From the NCBI RefSeq assembly GCF_000025725.1, contig NC_013943.1, positions 2,046,001 to 2,110,000 on the forward strand: a stretch of 64,000 nucleotides of DNA, given 5' to 3'. Each line of letters begins with the position of its first letter. Position 1 is the first letter of the stretch. This DNA is from Denitrovibrio acetiphilus DSM 12809. Lineage in GTDB: Bacteria > Chrysiogenota > Deferribacteres > Deferribacterales > Geovibrionaceae. Positions 26,515-34,555 of the stretch are shown here, piece after piece. A program made the translations under genes and the position numbers. The notes below the pieces were generated by a model. The model saw nothing but the letters and a program-made list of their open reading frames with translations, searched no databases and was not told where the DNA came from.

Positions 26515-27559
26515 TATACGGGAAAACGCATTCAGCATTTCGATTATAGTTATTGCTACAATTATAATATCCTACTTTCACTATGGTGTGCCTAAACACC
26601 ACACCATAGTGCACATTTCACACTATTATGCTTTTTACCTGATAGTTATCTATGCATCTTATAAATACGGACTGAGAGGCGGACTTATAGTGTCTGTTGT
26701 ACTGACCCTCATTTACAGTCCGGCAGCGTATATACACACCTTCAGACTGGATTTCCCACACTATATAATCCCTTCAATAGTCGAGGTTACAATGGTTTAC
26801 GCAGTCGCCACCATCGCAGGTATACTTAGCGGCAAACTGCGGAAAGAGAAACTTAAAGTCGAGCAGGTGTCCTGTGAAATGCTCGAGCTTGAACGAAAAG
26901 TTGCCCATGACAACAGGCTGAAGGCTATCGGACAGCTCTCCGCAGGAATAGCTCACGAAATAAGAAACCCTCTGGCTGCAATCAAATCCGGCATATCTCT
27001 GATAAAATCAGGCAAAGGGAATGATCAGGTAATTGATATCCTTTCAACAGAGATAAACCACCTTGACGACTTTATCAGGCGCTTTCTTCAATATGCCAGA
27101 TTCGGCTCAGAAGAAAAGGTGACTTTTGAGCTTGAACAACTTGTGTCCGAGCTTACAGAGCTGCTGAATCTCGCCTCGTCCAGACAAAAAGTAATTATCA
27201 ACTATAACATTCCGGACATAACGGGGGTCACCCTTACAGGCGATAAAAATGCTATAAAACAAGCTCTTGTGAACATCGCCATAAACGGCATTGAAGCGTG
27301 CGAAGGGGAAGCGGTACTGGAAATATCTTTGGAAATAAAAGATTCCGAGGTTATATTTAATATAACAGACAACGGGAAAGGTCTTGATGAAGAACTTACC
27401 GGTAAAATATTTGAACCATTCTTCACAACAAAAGATATGGGAACAGGTCTCGGGCTTGCGCTGGCGTCGAAAATAGCCCAGCAGCACGGCGGTTCTCTCA
27501 ATGTAAAAAATCAGGAAAGAGGATGCACATTTTCAATGCTCCTCAGCAGGGGGGAATGA
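26477..27559 (+). CDS. Membrane sensor histidine kinase (NtrB-like)
   Basis: This 360-residue kinase has about three or four N-terminal transmembrane helices (residues 18-115), a coiled linker, a HisKA domain with the phospho-acceptor His160 in SAGIAHEIRNPLAAIKSG, and a C-terminal ATPase domain with N, G1 (DNGKG) and G2 (GTGLGLALA) boxes. The only plausible start is GTG at 26477, which lies inside the upstream ATPase gene. It pairs with the response regulator directly downstream and probably senses a membrane or periplasmic signal linked to the transporter. Confidence 0.88.
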   Translation: MDRKNQQPQERYDIRENAFSISIIVIATIIISYFHYGVPKHHTIVHISHYYAFYLIVIYASYKYGLRGGLIVSVVLTLIYSPAAYIHTFRLDFPHYIIPSIVEVTMVYAVATIAGILSGKLRKEKLKVEQVSCEMLELERKVAHDNRLKAIGQLSAGIAHEIRNPLAAIKSGISLIKSGKGNDQVIDILSTEINHLDDFIRRFLQYARFGSEEKVTFELEQLVSELTELLNLASSRQKVIINYNIPDITGVTLTGDKNAIKQALVNIAINGIEACEGEAVLEISLEIKDSEVIFNITDNGKGLDEELTGKIFEPFFTTKDMGTGLGLALASKIAQQHGGSLNVKNQERGCTFSMLLSRGE

Positions 27560-28888
27560 GTGAGTATTCTGCTTATAGAAGATAACCTCTCTCTGTCTAC
27601 ACTTGTAAGCATGTATCTGACTTCTGAAAATATAGACAATGATACCGCTCCTAACGGTTACGAGGGATTGAAACTCCTCTCAGAGAAAGAATATGACGTA
27701 CTGATTACCGACATACGAATGCCGGGAATGTCCGGAAACGAAGTCATGGAAAAAGCAGCAAAGCTTTATCCAGATATGCCGGTGATAATAATCACAGCCC
27801 ACGGCAATATCCCTGACGCAGTGGCAGCAATACGCAAAGGGGCATACGATTATCTGACCAAGCCCTTTGAAAATGAAGAACTCCTCAACTCTATCAAAAA
27901 AGCGGTGGAAATCAGCAGAATGCGTCGTGAAAACACACGTATGAAGCAATATATGAAACAGTCTATCGCTCCAAAGATGGTTGGTAAAAGTGAAGCTTTC
28001 ATACAAATGCTTAATCTGGCAGACACTGTCGCACCAACAGATGCTCCTGTACTGGTGCTTGGGGAGAGCGGAACGGGCAAAGAGCTTATAGCAAGACAGG
28101 TTCACAGTAAAAGCAACCGTGCAGACAAACCATTCATCACAGTGAACTGTGCAGCGGTTCCTGAAGGTCTTTTTGAAAGTGAACTCTTCGGGCATAAAAA
28201 AGGCTCATTCACATCAGCAGACAGAGACTACAAAGGTAAAATCCTTGAAGCGGAAGGCGGAACACTCTTTCTGGATGAGATAGGGGAACTCCCCCAGTCT
28301 ATTCAGGTTAAACTGCTGCGCTTCCTTCAGGAGTCAGAAATTCAGCCGGTTGGGTCTGCAACCCCTATGAAGGTGGATGTAAGAGTTGTGGCAGCAACCA
28401 ACCGCAGCCTGAAACAGATGACTGAAAAAGGGGAATTCCGTGACGATCTCTTCTACAGGCTAAATGTCTTCCCTGTGGAAGTTCCTCCGCTTTCGAAAAG
28501 GAGAGAAGATATCAAAGACCTTGTTGAGCTCTTCTCAGCAAAATACGGAGCCAGGATAACCTTCTCGGAAAAAGCTATGGAAAAACTCATAAACTATTCA
28601 TGGACTGGAAATATAAGAGAACTCGAAAACACAATTTACAGACTTTGTATATTGCAGGGAAAGGGTGAGATCACAGAAGACAAACTACCGGCAGAATTTT
28701 GCAGCAATATGGAAACCTGTCTGGACATGCATATGCCTGACAAAGAGCTCAATCTGGAAGAACTTGAAAAAAATATTATAATCAAGGCTCTGCATAAGTT
28801 CGACGGCAACAAAAGCCGTGCAGCAAAATATCTATGTATCCCCCGTCATGTACTTCTTTATCGTCTGGAAAAATACGAAATCAACTAG
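27560..28888 (+). CDS. Sigma-54-dependent response regulator (NtrC family)
   Basis: This 442-residue activator has a receiver domain with phospho-acceptor Asp51 (LITDIRMPG), an AAA+ domain with Walker A GESGTGKE (about 167-174), and a Fis-type HTH at the C-terminus (KSRAAKYLCIPRHVLLYRL). The sigma-54 contact loop reads GSFTSA (215-220) instead of GAFTGA, a notable deviation. GTG follows directly on the kinase stop codon. The operon's own promoter is of sigma-54 type, so positive feedback is likely. Confidence 0.9.
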   Translation: MSILLIEDNLSLSTLVSMYLTSENIDNDTAPNGYEGLKLLSEKEYDVLITDIRMPGMSGNEVMEKAAKLYPDMPVIIITAHGNIPDAVAAIRKGAYDYLTKPFENEELLNSIKKAVEISRMRRENTRMKQYMKQSIAPKMVGKSEAFIQMLNLADTVAPTDAPVLVLGESGTGKELIARQVHSKSNRADKPFITVNCAAVPEGLFESELFGHKKGSFTSADRDYKGKILEAEGGTLFLDEIGELPQSIQVKLLRFLQESEIQPVGSATPMKVDVRVVAATNRSLKQMTEKGEFRDDLFYRLNVFPVEVPPLSKRREDIKDLVELFSAKYGARITFSEKAMEKLINYSWTGNIRELENTIYRLCILQGKGEITEDKLPAEFCSNMETCLDMHMPDKELNLEELEKNIIIKALHKFDGNKSRAAKYLCIPRHVLLYRLEKYEIN

Positions 28889-28908
28889 TAATTATAAACT
28901 TATAGATT

Positions 28909-29163
28909 TCCACGGATAACCCCGTGGTTCTATTGCTTCGCGCGTGCTTAACACACGAAGTTACAACTTCGTTGTCACAGTTAGAGCATATGCAAAATAC
29001 GTCACTGCGAACCCAGCTGGACTTCAGCAGTCTCTGGACTCGTTAGTTAATACTTGGATTGCTTCATCATTACATTCCCCGCAATGACTTATAGGCTCTA
29101 AAGCTGTGATTAGCTCATTCATCCACCCATAAATGCGTGATGTTCTGTCTTCGACCGCATAAA
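28909..29163 (-). repeat. Dispersed non-coding repeat, copy B
   Basis: This copy, about 255 bp, is inverted relative to copy A and matches it over its full length with scattered changes. It starts with a small hairpin (CCACGG-ATAA-CCCCGTGG, 28911-28926) and ends GACCGCATAAA. It fills the gap between the convergent ends of the response regulator and degP genes. Confidence 0.8.
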
Positions 29164-29166
29164 CGA

Positions 29167-29195
29167 GAAAACCCGTTCATATGAACGGGTTTTCT
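29167..29195. terminator. Terminator of the rpoE-degP operon
   Basis: A perfect palindrome, AAAACCCGTTCATATGAACGGGTTTT in shortened reading (AAAACCCGTTC paired with GAACGGGTTTT), lies just past degP and directly beside repeat copy B. It can act in both directions. Confidence 0.8.
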
Positions 29196-29234
29196 GCATA
29201 CAGTTACATTTAGGAGATTGTTTATTTCAAGCGT

Positions 29235-30596
29235 TTAGTCTTTGTCATAAGCAATAAAGTTAGTTTTGCCCGCTGTGTAAACCTGAAGTACCACAACATC
29301 GCCTTTCTTCACTGCTTTATACTTTTTGCTGAACTCTTCAGAGCTGTTCACCTGCTCGTGATTTACGGCTACGATGACCATCCCTCTGCGGAGTCCTGCT
29401 TCATAAGCATTTGAATCGCCTTCAACACCTGTAACTTTCACCCCGCCAGGGATGCCGAGTTGAGAAAGTTCATCCGATGTCAGGCTCTCTATAACGACAG
29501 GCAGGTCAACAGTTGGTTCAGTATTAACTTCTGCTGTTCCGTCTTTTCTTTCGCCAAGTTTGACTTTAATATTTTTCTCTTTTTTATCTCTGAGCACAGT
29601 CAGCGTAATTGACTCTCCGGGGCTCATACGTCCGATTTTGTTCACAAGCTCTTTGGAGTCTTCTATCTCGTCTCCATTGATCTTAAGCACAACATCACCA
29701 GCCATAACCCCTGCCACTTCCGCAGGATCGCCTTTAGTCACATCGGCAATGAGAGCACCTTTAGGCTCTTCAAGCCCGAAGCCTTTCGCCAGCTTTTCAT
29801 CAATAGGCTGAACCATAACGCCAAGCCACCCGCGCTTAACAGTTCCTGTCTTAAGCTTAGGCAGAAGCTCTTTAAGCATATTAACAGGCACAGCAAAACC
29901 AAGCCCCTGACCGGAAGGGATGATAGCTGTATTTATAGCCACCACTTCACCATCCATGTTGATTAGAGGACCGCCTGAGTTGCCCGGGTTAATAGATGCG
30001 TCTGTCTGGAGAAAGTTGTCATAAGGACCACTCCCCAGAACTCTCTTTTTTGCACTGATTATTCCGGCAGTGATCGTCCATTCAAGACCGAGCGGATTGC
30101 CTATCGCAACAACCCAGTCACCGATTTCCGCCTCGTCAGAATCACCCAGAGGTAGTGTATGTAACATAACCCCTTTAGGTTCTATCTTTATAAGTGCAAG
30201 GTCTGTGAGCGGGTCGCGCCCAATTACCTTCGCATCAAATTTATGTTCGTCATTAAGCTTAACGATAATTTCGTCAGCACCATCTACAACGTGATTATTT
30301 GTTATTATCAGTCCGCTTTTATCAATGATAAAACCTGAACCAAGTGCTTTTGATTTATACTCTCTTGGCTTCCCCTGCTGTTCGTTAGGGATGCCAGGAA
30401 AATTGTCTCCGAAAAATCTTCTGAACAGCTCATCAGGAGACTGTCCTCTTCTGGTAATAACCTTTGTCGTCGAGATGTTCACAACAGAATCTTTAGTATT
30501 TTTGTAGATCCCGGAAAAGCTTTCCGGACCACCGGCGAATGCCGTTGTGAGTGAGACACAGAAGATTACAAGTATCAGAGTGCTTATTTTTTTCAT
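29235..30596 (-). CDS. degP: Periplasmic serine protease Do/HtrA
   Basis: This 453-residue envelope protease/chaperone degrades misfolded proteins. A signal peptide (LILVIFCVSLTTAFA) is followed by a trypsin-like domain with the catalytic His (TNNHVVDGADE), Asp (TDLALIK) and Ser (NPGNSGGPL), and then two PDZ domains. The start overlaps the RseB-like stop (TAATG). It is the last gene of the rpoE operon, so it is an expected member of the envelope-stress response. Confidence 0.94.
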   Translation of the reverse strand: MKKISTLILVIFCVSLTTAFAGGPESFSGIYKNTKDSVVNISTTKVITRRGQSPDELFRRFFGDNFPGIPNEQQGKPREYKSKALGSGFIIDKSGLIITNNHVVDGADEIIVKLNDEHKFDAKVIGRDPLTDLALIKIEPKGVMLHTLPLGDSDEAEIGDWVVAIGNPLGLEWTITAGIISAKKRVLGSGPYDNFLQTDASINPGNSGGPLINMDGEVVAINTAIIPSGQGLGFAVPVNMLKELLPKLKTGTVKRGWLGVMVQPIDEKLAKGFGLEEPKGALIADVTKGDPAEVAGVMAGDVVLKINGDEIEDSKELVNKIGRMSPGESITLTVLRDKKEKNIKVKLGERKDGTAEVNTEPTVDLPVVIESLTSDELSQLGIPGGVKVTGVEGDSNAYEAGLRRGMVIVAVNHEQVNSSEEFSKKYKAVKKGDVVVLQVYTAGKTNFIAYDKD

Positions 30597-31348
30597 TATT
30601 TTTTCTCCTCCAGCTTAACAATGTTGTTGATCAAATCATCCATCTCTTCAAATGGAATAGTACCAACCACTGTAAAAAGCTCCTTTCCTACTTTCTTACG
30701 GTATATGTAGTTTCCGTATAAGATTCTTTTCTGTTCTGTTGGTTCAGTATTAATTTTTTTTCTAAAAATAGAGAACCTGTTTAGTCCGTCGCTGAAGCTA
30801 ATGTGTTTTGTGCCATCCTTAAGCTCTCTGTCGGCTGTAACGAAATAACCGTTAAAAGCATCATGGTGCACAGAGGCAGCGGCAATATGCACTGCATCAG
30901 AATCAGGGTCAGGATGAGAATCAGCGTCATCGACATGTTCTGTCGATTCTCTGTCCAGGCTGGTGAAAGAAAAAACGAGCTTGCCGTTAGTGTCATAAAC
31001 TTCTTTACGGATCACTACATCTTTTTTCTGATCAACCAGCAGAACATGTCTGAATCTGTCATGCTTCACAGGAGTAATGTCGTACTGAACTACATCCCTG
31101 TCGAAATATTTGATACCTCTGTTTTCAGTGACAGTGTAATAGTCACGGTTAAGACTGCCGGGATGAAAGACATACTGGCGCATCTTAGTGGCGAGGTATT
31201 GAAGTGTCTTTTTTCTTGTGCTTATTCTGTCTGTAAGAAACGTTGAATAATCATTCTCGTTAACAGCTATTTTGAAATAGACCTGCTCTGCTGCGTAGCC
31301 TGAATATGCAACTATCAACAGACACAAAAGCAGGGTCAGTTTTTTCAT
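30596..31348 (-). CDS. RseB/MucB-like periplasmic sigma-factor regulator
   Basis: This 250-residue exported protein (signal MKKLTLLLCLLIVAYSGYA) resembles the N-terminal LolA-like domain of MucB/RseB, with RHVLLVDQKKDVVIRKEVYDTNGKL and a C-terminal FTVVGTIPFEEMDDLI stretch. RseB binds the anti-sigma factor and protects it from cleavage until envelope stress. It lies between the anti-sigma and degP genes, with 1-4 bp overlaps on both sides. It carries an acidic His/Asp-rich stretch (DDADSHPDPDSD) not typical of RseB. Confidence 0.75.
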   Translation of the reverse strand: MKKLTLLLCLLIVAYSGYAAEQVYFKIAVNENDYSTFLTDRISTRKKTLQYLATKMRQYVFHPGSLNRDYYTVTENRGIKYFDRDVVQYDITPVKHDRFRHVLLVDQKKDVVIRKEVYDTNGKLVFSFTSLDRESTEHVDDADSHPDPDSDAVHIAAASVHHDAFNGYFVTADRELKDGTKHISFSDGLNRFSIFRKKINTEPTEQKRILYGNYIYRKKVGKELFTVVGTIPFEEMDDLINNIVKLEEKK

Positions 31349-31788
31349 TTCTCTATGTTCACCGCTTCGACTTCACCTTGGAAGTCGCTTACGCCGGAAC
31401 CGACATGCTCGATAACGTATTCCTCGAGTTTTTCATTTCCGGCAACTTTGTTATTATCGACATTAAGACTCATCATTGCAGCCATAGCTATCACACAGAC
31501 AGCGGCGGCAGCGGCAACAACCATAGACAGTCTCTTCACAGAGGACGGTTTTTTACTTTTAACTTCGCCGGCACCGTTTATTTTGCCCATGATGGATGCA
31601 GAAAGGTCGATATCTATCGTTTTAACATATGAGCTGCAAACCATGTCGCGCAGTTTAAGCTGGCTTGCAAGAGCAGCACGGCACTCACCGCATGTCTCCA
31701 TATGTTTTTCCAACGCCTGCGTCTGCACAGCACTGGACTCTTCATCGATATAAAGTGATATCAGCTCACGAAATTTTGTACAATCCAT
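31345..31788 (-). CDS. Anti-sigma factor with zinc-finger (zf-HC2) domain
   Basis: This 147-residue protein has an N-terminal cytoplasmic ZAS domain with H-x3-C-x2-C (HMETCGECR), then one transmembrane helix (about residues 72-92) and a short periplasmic tail. It should hold the ECF sigma factor inactive until stress. Its start overlaps the sigma gene end by 23 bp. Confidence 0.87.
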   Translation of the reverse strand: MDCTKFRELISLYIDEESSAVQTQALEKHMETCGECRAALASQLKLRDMVCSSYVKTIDIDLSASIMGKINGAGEVKSKKPSSVKRLSMVVAAAAAVCVIAMAAMMSLNVDNNKVAGNEKLEEYVIEHVGSGVSDFQGEVEAVNIEK

Positions 31789-32341
31789 CTACCAACCCCT
31801 GATTTATAAGTCTGTCTTTAATTATCTGCCTTGCATTGAAAAGTCTGCTTCTGACTGTGCCAATGGGGATGTTCATAAGATCAGCTATTTCGTCATAGCT
31901 CATATCTTCCATCTCTCTAAGCACTACAACCACTCTCAGCTTATCCGGCAAAGCTTCAACAAAGTGGCGCACGTATCTCTTCAATTCTTCTTTTACTACC
32001 AGCTCTTCTGGACTCTCTCCATCTGGAATCCGCTCAAAAAAGCTGGTTTCGTCATCTTCGTTCTCAACATCCATAACACGCTTTGCCCTTTCGAAATGGT
32101 TCAGGGCAAGGTTAAGGGCTATCCTCTTCAGCCATGGGTAGAACTGTTCTCTGTTTTTAAGGGTTTCAAGCTTATCAAACCCTTTCATATAAGCTTCCTG
32201 CGTGATATCCTCGGCGAGTTCTCTGTGTTTAACTACATTTAGTATTGTAGCAAACAGACGTGACTGATATTTGAGTATCAGCATCTCAAACTGCTGGGCA
32301 TCTCCGGAAAGTACTTTCTCTATTATCGCAGAATCTTTCAC
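31766..32341 (-). CDS. rpoE: ECF RNA polymerase sigma factor (RpoE-like)
   Basis: This is an extracytoplasmic-function sigma factor of about 191 residues. It has a region 2 (MLILKYQSRLFATI, then DITQEAYMKGFDKLETL) and region 4 (LREMEDMSYDEIADLMNIPIGTVRSRLFNAR). GTG at 32341 is chosen because GGAGG lies 4 nt upstream; an ATG at 32365 has none. It heads an operon with its anti-sigma factor, an RseB-like protein and DegP. Its own promoter matches the sigma-E consensus, indicating autoregulation. Confidence 0.92.
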   Translation of the reverse strand: MKDSAIIEKVLSGDAQQFEMLILKYQSRLFATILNVVKHRELAEDITQEAYMKGFDKLETLKNREQFYPWLKRIALNLALNHFERAKRVMDVENEDDETSFFERIPDGESPEELVVKEELKRYVRHFVEALPDKLRVVVVLREMEDMSYDEIADLMNIPIGTVRSRLFNARQIIKDRLINQGLVDGLYKIS

Positions 32342-32362
32342 GTTTCCTCCGCTCTTATGTAA

Positions 32363-32390
32363 CATAGATTATATAACCGCCTGAAAGTTC
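32363..32390 (-). promoter_or_regulatory. Sigma-E-type autoregulatory promoter of rpoE
   Basis: On the minus strand GAACTT (32390-32385) is followed after 16 bp by TCTATG (32368-32363). GAACTT-N16-TCTRA is the E. coli sigma-E consensus. It lies 22 bp upstream of the sigma gene start. Confidence 0.7.
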
Positions 32391-32444
32391 AATAAGCGTT
32401 CATCTTCTTTTATAAGAAATTTTCTATTTTGTATAGCACAAGCA

Positions 32445-32470
32445 GAAAAGGGAGACATATGCCCCCCTTT
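32445..32470 (-). terminator. Terminator-like hairpin after the trypsin-like protease gene
   Basis: An imperfect stem pairs AAAGGGGGG with CTCCCTTTT on the minus strand, 12 bp past the protease stop. The trailing T run is short. Confidence 0.45.
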
Positions 32471-32481
32471 CATAAAATATA

Positions 32482-33459
32482 TTAAACAATATTCGACTTA
32501 GCTTTTGTAAATCTTCTCCTCAGCATATATGCACCTGCAAACCCAAACATAAGCAAAAAGCTGAACGCTGAGCCTGTTCCGGCAGCAGAACAACCGCCGC
32601 CGCCACTCCCACCGCTATCAGTAACAGGGATATAACCATCATACTCGGTAAGGGTCAGTCCTGTTTTCTCCTCTATCCAGTTGAAGTAGTTTGCAACTTT
32701 TGTATAAACACCTGGTTGCCCTGCTTCCGCACATCCAAGTCCATAACTTACTACCCCTATGAGAGTTTCTGTCCCATCACTGTTCTGAACAAAAAGAGGA
32801 CCGCCACTGTCACCCTGACACGAGTCGTACCCTCCGTCTTCATATCCGGCACAAATCATATTATCGGTATACGGTGTTGTCAGGTTTGAATATGTTGAGG
32901 CACATTCTGACTGAGCAACAACAGGTATATTTACTTTCAGAAGCACATCAGAGCTGGAGCTAAAGTTAGGATTGGTGTTTCCCCACCCCGCTGTTGTGGC
33001 AACTGTACCCGTCTCAAAAGCTGGCACAAGGGTCGAAGAAACGTAATTTATAGGTAAATCTGCCACAGGCTGCGACAGGTACAAAAGAGCAATGTCATTA
33101 TCCATATTATCACCAAAAAGATCATAGTCTTCATGGGCTATGATCTGCTGCACAGGCGCAAGCTGACCTACGTCAAGCGGGTCATCTACGAGTGTGCCGT
33201 GAAGCACAGCATCAGGAGTATAGTCTTCAAGGCAGTGAGCTGCGGTGAGCACCCATCTGTCACTTATAAGTGTGCCTCCGCAAAATGAGTAATAGTTCCC
33301 CCCCTGTTGTAAAAAGAGTTCAACCATAAATGGAAACTCCCCCTCCTGAGCAGCGGTACCGTTTATAATTCGCACAGATATAGAATCAGCAGCAAAGCTG
33401 GTAATGCTACAAATAAATACCAGTATTGTTAATGTAAAAACATGGAATTTCTTAGACAT
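32482..33459 (-). CDS. Secreted trypsin-like serine protease with C-terminal sorting tail
   Basis: This S1-family protease is about 325 residues long. A signal peptide (VFTLTILVFICSITSFAA) precedes a zymogen-like RIINGTAA start and the catalytic triad: His in LTAAHC, Asp in NDIALLYLS, Ser in CQGDSGGPL. The C-terminus has a Gly-rich linker with one Cys (SGGGGCSAAG), a hydrophobic helix and basic RRR, the three-part layout of protein-sorting (GlyGly/Cys-CTERM) tails. The start at 33459 has GGAG upstream; an ATG at 33492 does not. Eukaryote-like trypsins are uncommon in this lineage as far as I know. Confidence 0.88.
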   Translation of the reverse strand: MSKKFHVFTLTILVFICSITSFAADSISVRIINGTAAQEGEFPFMVELFLQQGGNYYSFCGGTLISDRWVLTAAHCLEDYTPDAVLHGTLVDDPLDVGQLAPVQQIIAHEDYDLFGDNMDNDIALLYLSQPVADLPINYVSSTLVPAFETGTVATTAGWGNTNPNFSSSSDVLLKVNIPVVAQSECASTYSNLTTPYTDNMICAGYEDGGYDSCQGDSGGPLFVQNSDGTETLIGVVSYGLGCAEAGQPGVYTKVANYFNWIEEKTGLTLTEYDGYIPVTDSGGSGGGGCSAAGTGSAFSFLLMFGFAGAYMLRRRFTKAKSNIV

Positions 33460-33556
33460 AATGACTGTCTCCTGATTGGTTTTAGATAACATATAATATC
33501 ATACGTCTTTTTTATATGTTATATTTTTATTTATATAAAACAAGTATGGTGAAAAA

Positions 33557-33970
33557 ATGAAGAAAATTATAATTCTTTTAACAATATGCTCACTGGTAAC
33601 AGTAAACTGCGCTTATAGTGGCAAAGATATGCAATATTCGATAATACACACCAACAAAGAATTTAATAAAGCCCTGTCGTCTGCCACTGTTATAAACTCG
33701 TGGGGACAGTATCAGGCTTTTCTGATGAAACGTGCTGTAAAGTTAAAAGATCCGCTGGCAGGAGTTGATTTTGACAAGAACTCTGTCCTCCTTATATATA
33801 CAGGAGCAGAATGCCCCGGCTGTGGCATGGAACTGATAAGTGTAAAAGAACGCTTCGGCTACATTGAAGCAACAGGGAAAATCACCCCTCCGGATGCCGG
33901 TGATCCTCCTATGTATTTCCTTAAGATTAAAAAGACCGACAAACAGGCTAAGTTTGTAAGAGCTGATTAA
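33557..33970 (+). CDS. Small exported protein, PrcB-C-like
   Basis: This 137-residue protein has a signal peptide (KKIIILLTICSLVTVNCAYS). The motif around FDKNSVLLIYTGAECPGCGMELISV resembles the PrcB C-terminal family (protease complex regulatory proteins), with a CPGC pair. The Cys near residue 18 does not form a standard lipobox. It is divergent from the trypsin-like gene. Function is unknown; the PrcB link is tentative. Confidence 0.6.
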   Translation: MKKIIILLTICSLVTVNCAYSGKDMQYSIIHTNKEFNKALSSATVINSWGQYQAFLMKRAVKLKDPLAGVDFDKNSVLLIYTGAECPGCGMELISVKERFGYIEATGKITPPDAGDPPMYFLKIKKTDKQAKFVRAD

Positions 33971-34007
33971 CAGGGGAGCCAGCAGACAGCAAAACTCCCC
34001 GAAAGTC

Positions 34008-34151
34008 CTAATTTCTTTGAAGATCCCTGCGTACAGCCCGCCTTATAAAAGCAGATACGCTGATACCTTCATCAGTTGCGATCTTGATCACCATATCTCT
34101 TTCCCTTTCGGAAAGACACGTCTGTAGTGTGTTTTCACGTTTGCCGTCCAT
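34008..34151 (-). CDS. 47-residue ribbon-helix-helix-like protein
   Basis: This small gene encodes 47 residues starting MDGKRENTLQTCLSEREREM-like sequence (actually RERDMVIKIATDEG) and ending IRRAVRRDLQRN. The pattern of a short strand followed by two helices (LSERERDMVIKIATDEG, VSAFIRRAVRRDL) fits the ribbon-helix-helix fold of small DNA-binding proteins. GGAGG lies 5 nt before the ATG. It stands alone; no toxin partner is adjacent. Target is unknown. Confidence 0.65.
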   Translation of the reverse strand: MDGKRENTLQTCLSERERDMVIKIATDEGISVSAFIRRAVRRDLQRN

Positions 34152-34260
34152 ATTATCCTCCGTTTATGTTACGAAAAGATTATAATTTATCTCAGGATGT
34201 GATATGTTTAGCAGTGAGCAGTTTTGATAAACTAATTAGGTCGAAACTGAATCAACAGTA

Positions 34261-34289
34261 TTGACAGAAAGCAAAAAGGCTGATATAAA
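34261..34289 (+). promoter_or_regulatory. Promoter of the tRNA-Ser/SRP RNA unit
   Basis: TTGACA (34261-34266) and TATAAA (34284-34289) are separated by 17 bp, close to the sigma-70 consensus, and lie 15 bp before the tRNA. Confidence 0.75.
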
Positions 34290-34303
34290 CTTGATTCCTT
34301 TCT

Positions 34304-34392
34304 GGAGAGGTGTCCGAGTCAGGTTTAAGGAGCACGCCTGGAAAGTGTGTGTACGTTTACGCGTACCGAGGGTTCGAATCCCTCCTTCTCCG
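34304..34392 (+). tRNA. tRNA-Ser (anticodon GGA)
   Basis: This is an 89-nt class II tRNA with a long variable arm. The acceptor stem GGAGAGG pairs with CTTCTCC (one G-U), the T-loop contains GGTTCGAATCC, and the anticodon stem-loop is CACGCCTGGAAAGTGTG with GGA. The CCA end is not encoded. Confidence 0.95.
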
Positions 34393-34423
34393 CTTTTTGT
34401 TGTTTTGACAAAAACATTAACGA

Positions 34424-34531
34424 ATGGCCCGATGGGGCCTCTGCATCTGACATCCAGCGAACCCCGCCAGGTCCGGAAGGAAGCAACGGTAGTTGGATTG
34501 CCAGAGTGCCGGAGTCACCCTGTCGGGTCCT
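34424..34531 (+). ncRNA. ffs: Bacterial signal recognition particle RNA (4.5S)
   Basis: This is an RNA of about 108 nt with the conserved SRP domain IV tip: CAGGTCCGGAAGGAAGCA with the GGAA tetraloop. The ends GGCCCGA (34426-34432) and TCGGGTCC (34523-34530) pair to form the long rod, followed by TTTT. It binds Ffh for membrane-protein targeting. It lies 32 bp after tRNA-Ser and probably shares its promoter. Confidence 0.93.
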
Positions 34532-34555
34532 TTTAAACATCTGAGGTACTTCAAT

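Noticed and set aside
28909-29163. Repeat copies as CRISPR or insertion-sequence remnants
   Set aside because: There are no short regular repeats with spacers and no transposase fragment in any copy.
34261-34540. Protein-coding frames across tRNA-Ser and SRP RNA on both strands
   Set aside because: They cover well-supported RNA genes and have no ribosome-binding sites or family resemblance.
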